Shown: piece after piece, positions 6,406 through 12,295 of the stretch | Position numbering within the stretch: the first letter of the stretch is position 1 | Layout: each line of letters starts with the position of its first letter | From: Acidobacteria bacterium UBA7540 | GTDB taxonomy: Bacteria; Acidobacteriota; Terriglobia; UBA7540 | DNA length: 12,295 nt | Direction of reading: 5' to 3' | Assembly: GCA_002478145.1 (NCBI GenBank) | Contig: DLMI01000182.1 | Span: 1 to 12,295, forward strand | The notes under the pieces: model-generated | What the model saw: the letters and a program-made list of their open reading frames with translations, nothing else | Databases searched by the model: none | What the model was told of the DNA's origin: nothing | Position numbers and translations under genes: made by a program

Positions 6406-7308
6406 CTAGCCGCCACCACTGCTTCCGCCGCCTCCCCCACCGCCCCCACCACTTGCACCATAGCTCCTCGCCGCCAATTTCGCTGCGGTCACGACCGTCC
6501 CCACTGCCACCAGCATTGTGCTGCCTACCTCTCCTCGCACAATCCGGCTGGCGATAAACGGAATGAAGGCTATGGCGATCGAGAACACAATGCTCGCGAG
6601 AGCCAGGAGAATTACTTGGCCCGAGCCCAAAAAGCTGTTCAGGATGCCGTTCGCGTTCAATACGGCATTGAGACTGCCCATGTTTACGGCGGTCATGAGG
6701 GCCTGAATGATCGCATAGATCAAACCCCATGCCCCAAAGACCATGAGATTCACGAGATAGGTCCGCGCAAGCTGGCCAAATCCGCGCGCCGGCAGCAGCG
6801 CCAGCACAAAAGGACCAACCACGTAAAGAACCGTCCCGTAAAGCGCATAGAAAAGCGTGAAGAGGGTGTAAGACAGCGGGAAGATGACGAAGGCAACCAG
6901 GATCAGCAGCGCGCCCAGCAGTCCCGAGATGCCGCCAGCAATAAGCCCCCAAATGCTGGACCAGCCATTCTGGGTCATGTAATTGCTCAAGTCGTTCAGC
7001 CAGTTGTTGAAGAGATCTCCCACGCCCACGCTGCTGTAAATGAAATCCGCCACGGAGTTGAACATGCTAAGAACGTCCCGGAACACCCTGGCATAGTTGA
7101 CGAACACGAGCCCGAGAATGAAATACGCTATGCCGCCGATAGCCAGCATCCGCACGTCCCCGCCCATACTGAAAGCCTGGTAAACGCTGTACAGGAAGCT
7201 GAGCAGCAGGATCGTACCGGCCACTCCCAGCACCGTGGCGGTGATGTTGTAGCCGTCAATCCCCTGCAACGCAGTCCCGAGAAGTTGTTCAAAATAGAAC
7301 TGGCCCAT
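6406..7308 (-). CDS. virB6: VirB6/TrbL-like polytopic T4SS membrane protein
   Basis: VirB6/TrbL forms the inner-membrane part of the translocation channel. The 300 residues contain about six or seven hydrophobic helices, at about 22-45, 54-76, 117-143, 144-172, 185-208, 228-255 and 261-279. A hydrophilic loop with predicted periplasmic exposure lies at 77-115. The C-terminus is a nearly pure glycine/serine run (286-300). The ATG follows the TGA of the upstream VirB5-like gene directly, so translation is probably coupled. The G-rich tail holds two runs of five G. The -1 frame beyond it stays open to virB8 and reads like protein, so the true C-terminus may be about 44 residues longer. Assignment rests on the helix pattern and gene order. 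Confidence 0.82.
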   Translation of the reverse strand: MGQFYFEQLLGTALQGIDGYNITATVLGVAGTILLLSFLYSVYQAFSMGGDVRMLAIGGIAYFILGLVFVNYARVFRDVLSMFNSVADFIYSSVGVGDLFNNWLNDLSNYMTQNGWSSIWGLIAGGISGLLGALLILVAFVIFPLSYTLFTLFYALYGTVLYVVGPFVLALLPARGFGQLARTYLVNLMVFGAWGLIYAIIQALMTAVNMGSLNAVLNANGILNSFLGSGQVILLALASIVFSIAIAFIPFIASRIVRGEVGSTMLVAVGTVVTAAKLAARSYGASGGGGGGGGGSSGGG

Positions 7309-8139
7309 TCACCGCCTCTTAAGAAGGTTGATTAATTCCTGTCCCAAGTTCGTCGTGCTGGTAGCGCCGGACTTGATGTTGGCGCCCGTGTCCGCAAGGT
7401 CAATCGCCCGCACTCGCATCAAGTCGGCGATGGCAGCTTGCGTATAGGCATTGGCGCGCACGAGCCACGCGTCGGCCTGTGCCTCAATAATCGGGGCGCT
7501 GCCCGGCGCCGCAATCTGGAGGCTTTGGTTAATCTGGTTGGCTGCTTGGATCTCCAGGTTCGCAAGGTTGTCGATGGCGATGGAGCGCTTCATCGCCGCC
7601 TGGGCAGCGGCGTCAGCCATGTCAATCCTGTTGCGGACGTCCTGGGAAGCCGCCGTAGCGTTGGGCACCGGACCGTACACGACCGAGTAACTCGTGCTCG
7701 TCCGGCCGATCTGGTTCGCGTCGGCCGATAACAGGATTTGTTCGAGCTGCTGGGGCGCGGGCAGTGTCGCGCTGTTCACGGGTATCCGCGTGACAGCCTG
7801 GATCGTGTTGAAAGTACTCTGCGTGCTATTGACCAGGTTGTGCGCTTGGGTGATTTGCGCTAGCGGCCAGACGACCGTTTGCTCGAAGTTCTGGATGGCC
7901 CGGTCCACAGTGAGGATACTGTTCAACCCCCCGCCGATCACATTGCTCATGGTGCTTGAAATTGTGGTGAGTCCCGCCACGAGGATGGCGCAACAGGGAT
8001 CCAGGAGCTGGCTTTTGACTTGCCGTGGCGCGAGCAACACAAGGACAAGGGCCAATACTGCCACCCGCAGCTTGTGTCCCCAAGTCCAGCGGAGACTGTA
8101 CTTGCACCTTTCAAAACCCATGCTCAGAGCCTTTTTCAC
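7309..8139 (-). CDS. trbJ: VirB5/TrbJ-like secreted T4SS protein, copy 2
   Basis: VirB5/TrbJ proteins are exported and act as minor pilus or adhesion components in mating-pair formation. This product (276 aa from the GTG) has a Sec signal peptide with a hydrophobic core VAVLALVLVLLAP and a probable cut near VKS-Q. The mature part is mostly helical and rich in Ala, Gln and Asn. GTG 8137-8139 is preferred because GGAGG (8148-8152) sits eight bases upstream. The ATG at 8160, directly after the upstream stop, would give 283 aa but has no separate binding site. It shares VVWP, NSATLPAPQQLEQ, YGPVP and AAPGSAP blocks and an INLLKR end with its upstream neighbour, so the two are diverged tandem duplicates. 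A Cys pair (DPCC) near the mature N-terminus is absent from the other copy. Confidence 0.72.
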   Translation of the reverse strand: MKKALSMGFERCKYSLRWTWGHKLRVAVLALVLVLLAPRQVKSQLLDPCCAILVAGLTTISSTMSNVIGGGLNSILTVDRAIQNFEQTVVWPLAQITQAHNLVNSTQSTFNTIQAVTRIPVNSATLPAPQQLEQILLSADANQIGRTSTSYSVVYGPVPNATAASQDVRNRIDMADAAAQAAMKRSIAIDNLANLEIQAANQINQSLQIAAPGSAPIIEAQADAWLVRANAYTQAAIADLMRVRAIDLADTGANIKSGATSTTNLGQELINLLKRR

Positions 8140-8160
8140 GTTCTTTTCCTCCATTAGCAT

Positions 8161-8976
8161 TTAGTTGCGCTTTAGCAGATTGATAATTTGGTCGCCTACC
8201 TGGCCGGTGTAGGTTGTGCTCCGCTTGAGGAGAGCGCTCTCGTGCGCCAGACGGGCCGCCTCCTGCCGAAGTTCAGCGGCAAGCATCTTCTGCGTCAGGG
8301 CTTGGCACTGGATGCTGGCTATCACCGCAGTGGCAGTGAGGAAGGGCGACGAGCCGGGCGCCGCCACGCCGGCTCCGCCCTCCAGTTGGTCTCCAGCCTG
8401 CAACGCCAGGGTCCCGGCTTCATCGGTCTTCTTCAAGGTCTTCAGAGTGTCGAGGGCCATGGCATCATCCATATCGGTCATGGCGCGGTCAGGGGGGCTC
8501 GCCGCGGTCGAAACCGGTACTGGGCCGTAGGCATTCCCATAATTTGTCGTCAGAAGGGCAAAGTCGCCCGTTTGCTGGTCTCTTATGACCCGCTCCAACT
8601 GCTGGGTTGCAGGAAGCGTCGCGCTCGCCACATTGATTCTGAGGATGCCCCACATCAGGTTCCGATACTGCGCAATCATCTGCGTAACCTGTTGGCGAGC
8701 CAGGTTAATTAGCTGAACCGGCCAGACGACGTTTTGGTAAAGACTGTTGATGGCAGTTCTAACGGAATTTATGGAGGTGAGTCCTGTATGGATGATTCCG
8801 TTGATCACGTTGAGAACCGCCTGGATAGCCCCCACCAAGCTGCTCTGCGCCTGAACACGCGGAGGGGCGACAAGCACTGCCGCGGTCGTCCCGGCAAGCG
8901 CCAACGCGAGCACCTGCCGCTGCGTTTTGGCTTTCACCACGAACCAGGAAAACATTACGAAGAACAGAAACGTCAT
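8161..8976 (-). CDS. trbJ: VirB5/TrbJ-like secreted T4SS protein, copy 1
   Basis: This is the first of two adjacent paralogs (271 aa) between virB4 and virB6, the usual place for virB5/trbJ. The start ATG has GAGGAGG four bases upstream. The N-terminus is unusual: a hydrophobic run at 3-14, a short basic patch (KAKTQRQ, 15-21), then a second hydrophobic core ending APPRVQA-Q at 43/44, a good signal-peptidase site. The mature region is helical. It shares VVWP, ASATLPATQQLERVI, YGPVPVSTAAS, AAPGSSP and IINLLKRN with copy 2. Its stop codon touches the next reading frame. Such proteins are assumed to reach the periplasm and help assemble or tip the pilus. Sequence conservation in this family is low, so assignment rests on shared motifs, export signal and position. 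Confidence 0.74.
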   Translation of the reverse strand: MTFLFFVMFSWFVVKAKTQRQVLALALAGTTAAVLVAPPRVQAQSSLVGAIQAVLNVINGIIHTGLTSINSVRTAINSLYQNVVWPVQLINLARQQVTQMIAQYRNLMWGILRINVASATLPATQQLERVIRDQQTGDFALLTTNYGNAYGPVPVSTAASPPDRAMTDMDDAMALDTLKTLKKTDEAGTLALQAGDQLEGGAGVAAPGSSPFLTATAVIASIQCQALTQKMLAAELRQEAARLAHESALLKRSTTYTGQVGDQIINLLKRN

Positions 8977-9002
8977 ATGACCTCCTCAATCACGCGTGAT
9001 GC

Positions 9003-11654
9003 TTACCTTCCTGTCTGTGCGAAAGCTGCATTGACCTCCCCGGACAGCTCCTCGGCGAGAGGTTGCACATCCGCCAGGCCTTGCGGAAACTTCTGCCCCA
9101 GCTCCCGATAAGACTCGAGCAACGGCTGATGCTGGCGAGTCTTCAGGAACCAGGTGCGGTAGCGGCGCTCCCTGGGAAAAGTTGTGCAGATCCAGTAGTC
9201 AATCGGGGTGGGCACGATCCGTATGGTCTGCGTGGTATCAGCCTTGTCACCGAGGACCAAAAGGACTTCCGCATATTGTCCTTTGCGCGGTGCGTTGAAC
9301 AGCTTGATCTCATTAATCGCCACCGGGTTCAGGGAGAGGTGAGTCGCGAGCGGGCCAACGTCGCCCGGCTGCTGCCCCACGATCCTGGTGGTCGCGTTCT
9401 TCAGGATGCCAGGCCCATGCTCGCGAGGCTGGAGCTCGGTGCCCACAAAATCCTCCACCGTCTGCGAAATGCCCCACACACTGGAGTTCCGCTTGCGCGC
9501 GGTGCGAAACAGTTGCACGACTTCCGGCGCTAGCGACGGTGAATCGAGCAGCGACCAGCACTCGTCAAGCACGGTGATGCTGGGTTGTCCCTTCCTTCCC
9601 GCTGCCCTGGTTGCCATCACATTGGCGATCAGCATGCTCATGGCGGTTTCCAGGCGCGGGTCGGAACTGAGTCCCTCCACATCGAAGAATAGCCAATTGC
9701 TGTCGATCTTGAGCGACGTCGGGGCGTCGAACAGCTTGGCGTAAATACCCTTTTCTCCCGTCCAGGAACGGAGCTTGATCGCTGCCAGCTTGGCCTCATC
9801 AATCGTGCGCTGCATCCGCTCCTCATCCCGCCATTGCGCCAGCTCTTCCCGCAGATCGTTGAACGTGGGGATCGGATTGGAATACCGGATAGCGCAACGC
9901 TTATAAGTGCGTGCGATAGCGTCGCTGATCAAGTTGTCAAGAAGGGACGTGTCCGAGCCGGGGCTGTCACCCAGCATGTGCCGCGTCAGGTTCTTGAGAA
10001 ATGCGATCTTGTCTTTGCCGGGCGAGGTTTCGCCCGGCGGCAAGTCCCAGGGATTCAGGGTTTCGCTGCCCTCAAGGTCCACTTCGATCACCCGGCCACC
10101 CATCAGTTCCACCAGCGGCCGATAGGAATCGCCACGCTCCAAAATGGAAATAAGGGGGTTGGCGCGCGCCATCATGACCAGGAAAAGCTGGGCCATGAAG
10201 GTCTTTCCACCCCCGCTTTTCGCCATGATGAGCATGTTGGCGTCGCCCAAGCTCGAATCGAACGGCGAAAATGGGATCAACCGGTGATGAGGAGTCTCAA
10301 AAAGCATGAGAGGCGAGTTCGGTGTCCCCACCCATGGCATCTCGACAGGTAACAGGTCAGCCGCATGAAGGGTGAGCACGTCAAGCTCTCTTTTGTTTTC
10401 CCCTGCCATCGCCGGAAGCCCTCCAAAAAACAGCCTCTTCTGCGCCAAAGACTCCGGAATTCCACGGCTCCCGTTCATGCGGGCAATGGCATGGAGCACC
10501 CGCTGCCGGCGGTCTGCCAGGGTCCGCTCGGCCTCCACGTGTTCCAGCCTGCTGCGCGCCGGCCTGGATGTTCGTACCGCAACAGTCAGGCTCATCTTGC
10601 AACTCTTGAGCGAGCTCGAAATCAGGTCCTGCAAGACTTTCATCAACTGCTTTTCCGCCACCTGGGCGTCTACATTGACTCGGAAGCCGCCATGAAAATC
10701 CCTCTGTGCCGCTGACATCTTCCGCAGCCGGCTCTTGTAGTGCTTCACCATTTTGGCCTGGTCGGGAAGAATCACCTCCGCGTTCACGACAAGAGGGAAC
10801 TCCATCAACATGAGTTCACGTAGAATGCCCGGAAAGGTGGCATCGGGCAGATCCTTCAGGCTGATCCAGGAGTAGAGCAAACCCCCGATTTTGAGATAGT
10901 CGTCCGTCTCGTCCTCGATGTTGACGTTGGCCATCTGGCTCCGAGCGCTGTCGTAAACGAGCGATCTCTCAGGAGGGCGGTAGGGGACGGCATCGTCCCC
11001 TACCGGGTAAAGCGCCCGTTTCACTTCGCGAAAGATACTGTCGTGGGGCATTCGGTGTATCGTCATGCCGGTCGCTTGAAGTGTTGCTTCGACCCCAGAC
11101 ATCAAACTGTTGAACTCCGCCAGGAGGTCCTCGTGCTCGCGACGCGTCCGCTCGATGCACTTGGTCGCAGAAAGGCTGGCGCTTGAGCCCCGCATTTTCT
11201 TCTTCCACTCGAGTTCCGGCGACTGGTGGTGGATTCTAGGGTTCCAGATGAAATAGGCGTGAAGTATGTGACGGAGGTACAACCCGTCGCTGTCCCTACT
11301 GCGCCAGAGGTCGGCGTGCACGCGGTCGACCGCTTGCAACACAGGGCTTTCGTTGCGTTGCTCCCGGTTGTACCGGCTGACCAAGTCGCCATAGCCTTCG
11401 GCAATCTCAAATCGTACCTGCATACGCATGGAGCGCTCCGGCAGCGACCGCACCAGAGCTTCGAGCCCGTTCTTGTCCCGATTCCTCATCTCGTCGCTCG
11501 CATAATAGGAGTGCACGCCGCCGAGCTCGTAGCCGGCGACGAAAGATCCGTCAGCTTGAATGGCGACGTTATCCAAGAGGTCGCGGATGCGTAACTGCTC
11601 GCAGAGCGCCGGTGCGGAGAGCGACTTCTCGTGTTGTTGAAGTGTTACCGGCAT
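9003..11654 (-). CDS. virB4: VirB4/TrbE-type T4SS ATPase
   Basis: VirB4 is the conserved ATPase that powers pilus assembly and substrate transfer from the cytoplasmic face of the inner membrane. The protein is 883 aa, a usual length. The N-terminal CagE/TrbE/VirB domain spans roughly 20-430. The C-terminal RecA/FtsK-like motor has Walker A AKSGGGKT at 478-485 (K484) and Walker B SITVLDECW with D697 and E698. Downstream are ARKRNSSVWGISQ at 719-731 and the conserved ILKNATTRIVGQ region. All catalytic residues are present. The ATG overlaps the end of virB3 by 10 bases, with GAGGAGGA just upstream, so the two genes are translationally coupled. A 26-base gap separates it from the next gene. This is the surest marker that the operon encodes a conjugation-type T4SS. 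Confidence 0.96.
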   Translation of the reverse strand: MPVTLQQHEKSLSAPALCEQLRIRDLLDNVAIQADGSFVAGYELGGVHSYYASDEMRNRDKNGLEALVRSLPERSMRMQVRFEIAEGYGDLVSRYNREQRNESPVLQAVDRVHADLWRSRDSDGLYLRHILHAYFIWNPRIHHQSPELEWKKKMRGSSASLSATKCIERTRREHEDLLAEFNSLMSGVEATLQATGMTIHRMPHDSIFREVKRALYPVGDDAVPYRPPERSLVYDSARSQMANVNIEDETDDYLKIGGLLYSWISLKDLPDATFPGILRELMLMEFPLVVNAEVILPDQAKMVKHYKSRLRKMSAAQRDFHGGFRVNVDAQVAEKQLMKVLQDLISSSLKSCKMSLTVAVRTSRPARSRLEHVEAERTLADRRQRVLHAIARMNGSRGIPESLAQKRLFFGGLPAMAGENKRELDVLTLHAADLLPVEMPWVGTPNSPLMLFETPHHRLIPFSPFDSSLGDANMLIMAKSGGGKTFMAQLFLVMMARANPLISILERGDSYRPLVELMGGRVIEVDLEGSETLNPWDLPPGETSPGKDKIAFLKNLTRHMLGDSPGSDTSLLDNLISDAIARTYKRCAIRYSNPIPTFNDLREELAQWRDEERMQRTIDEAKLAAIKLRSWTGEKGIYAKLFDAPTSLKIDSNWLFFDVEGLSSDPRLETAMSMLIANVMATRAAGRKGQPSITVLDECWSLLDSPSLAPEVVQLFRTARKRNSSVWGISQTVEDFVGTELQPREHGPGILKNATTRIVGQQPGDVGPLATHLSLNPVAINEIKLFNAPRKGQYAEVLLVLGDKADTTQTIRIVPTPIDYWICTTFPRERRYRTWFLKTRQHQPLLESYRELGQKFPQGLADVQPLAEELSGEVNAAFAQTGR

Positions 11655-11992
11655 ATCTCCTCCTCTGGCTGGAGATATTCGCGGGTCAATTGCGAGTCGC
11701 GTTCAAGCGCTGAATAAACGTGAGGCCTGGAATGGAACATCACCCAATCGAGCAAATACCCTCGTTGCTTTCCGTACTTGAACAACATCAAGGCGGGGAT
11801 GCTCAGTAAGGGGACCAGGTACTGCATGATCATGTTCATGGGCAAGCCAAACATCTCGCGTTTCAGGAACCGGCCGAGGATGTTAGTGACCACGGCTAGC
11901 GCCAGGATGGCAAACAGGTCCTCGGCCTCGAGTCCGAGGAACGTTACTCGCGTGCGTAAGTTGCGATAAACAGGCGTCACGTCAAGCGCCAA
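11645..11992 (-). CDS. virB3: VirB3/TrbD-like T4SS membrane protein
   Basis: VirB3 is a small inner-membrane protein that works with VirB4 in pilus assembly. This 115-aa product begins with the family-like PVYRNLRTRVTFLGLE. It has two transmembrane helices, about 24-42 (LFAILALAVVTNILGRF) and 52-70 (MIMQYLVPLLSIPALML), and a charged C-terminal tail. The start is TTG at 11990-11992, preceded by GGGAGGA about five bases upstream; no better ATG fits. It lies 12 bases after the stop of the preceding gene and overlaps virB4 by 10 bases. Assignment rests on size, topology and its place directly before virB4. Confidence 0.83.
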   Translation of the reverse strand: MALDVTPVYRNLRTRVTFLGLEAEDLFAILALAVVTNILGRFLKREMFGLPMNMIMQYLVPLLSIPALMLFKYGKQRGYLLDWVMFHSRPHVYSALERDSQLTREYLQPEEEICR

Positions 11993-12004
11993 GATTTCCT
12001 CCCA

Positions 12005-12295
12005 TTAGGTCACTCCTCCCGTGCCACGGGTTACAAAGAACTCCCCGAGCCGAAGCAGTCCCGACACCAACAGGCACAATCCCGCCGTGGCGAAGTGCCG
12101 CATCCATGAGATCGGTTGGTGTCGGTGGGTTATTCCCGCCAGTTGCAATCCCCCGGCGGCCACCTGCAAGGCCGCGTAAATCGGCAGAAGTACGTTGCAG
12201 ATCCAGTCCACGATGCTGGCTACCGAAGCCCAAACCAGGTTGGGGTCGTTCCAGGCGCGCTGCGAAGCGAAAGTCTCGAAAGCACGCAAGAGTCC
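12005..12295 (-). CDS. Partial VirB2/TrbC-like membrane protein (pilin candidate)
   Basis: The last 97 codons of a gene enter from the window edge. A TTG at 12287-12289 could start a 94-aa protein, but the frame is open upstream and no ribosome binding site is visible, so the true start may lie outside. Two hydrophobic segments are separated by a short basic loop: VASIVDWICNVLLPIYAALQ... and FATAGLCLLVSGLLRLGEFFV. This two-helix hairpin and the position directly before virB3 match VirB2/TrbC major pilins. Sequence alone is too divergent to be sure, and no signal peptide can be seen in the part present. Confidence 0.5.
   Translation of the reverse strand, partial: GLLRAFETFASQRAWNDPNLVWASVASIVDWICNVLLPIYAALQVAAGGLQLAGITHRHQPISWMRHFATAGLCLLVSGLLRLGEFFVTRGTGGVT

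Noticed and set aside
6616..7335. A 239-codon plus-strand frame opposite virB6.
   Set aside because: Its composition (His, Gln, Asn, Arg-rich) is what antisense of hydrophobic codons gives; no recognisable domain.
1..12295. A CRISPR array, retron or toxin-antitoxin pair near the reverse transcriptase.
   Set aside because: No short regularly spaced repeats were seen. The reverse transcriptase has a maturase domain and sits inside clear group II intron RNA, which explains it fully.

Overview
The window reads as an accessory, mobile-element segment of a GC-rich bacterium. The Trb/VirB-type type IV secretion (T4SS) proteins resemble those of conjugative elements in Gram-negative bacteria. I cannot name the host from sequence alone; an Acidobacteriota- or proteobacteria-like host is only a guess. 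Every supported gene is on the minus strand, so transcription runs from high to low coordinates.

Region 1 (12295 to about 5536) is a compact T4SS operon. In order it holds a partial VirB2-like membrane protein, VirB3, the VirB4 ATPase, two tandem paralogous VirB5/TrbJ-like secreted proteins, VirB6/TrbL and VirB8/TrbF. Gene junctions are tight (TAA-ATG, TGA-ATG, or a 10-base overlap). The window has no VirB9/TrbG, VirB10/TrbI, VirB11, coupling protein or relaxase. The VirB6 reading frame ends in a polyglycine tract, and a protein-like continuation lies in the -1 frame up to virB8.

Region 2 (5535 to 4711) holds an 11-bp perfect inverted repeat, a small unrecognised 98-aa gene with a very strong ribosome binding site, and then a 429-bp leader containing two hairpins.

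Region 3 (4710 to 2014) is the most interesting part. It encodes an 898-residue protein carrying, in order, the signature blocks I know from the two-barrel RNA polymerase family (eukaryotic RNA-dependent RNA polymerases, QDE-1, YonO and crAss-like phage RNA polymerase). These include a DYDFD version of the catalytic DxDGD loop. I interpret it as a single-chain RNA polymerase of the RdRP/QDE-1/YonO superfamily riding with a T4SS.

Region 4 (2013 to 1) holds a terminator-like hairpin straight after the polymerase gene. A complete group II intron (about 1966 to 75) with an LtrA-type reverse transcriptase/maturase is inserted right behind that hairpin. The first 51 bases of the intron occur again, identically, immediately after its 3' end. 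A second group II intron therefore appears to start head-to-tail at position 74 and run out of the window.

The T4SS genes plausibly build the inner-membrane platform, pilus and energising ATPase of a DNA or protein transfer channel. The polymerase may be a cargo or maintenance function of the same element, which is inference. The introns look like later passengers that target the hairpin.
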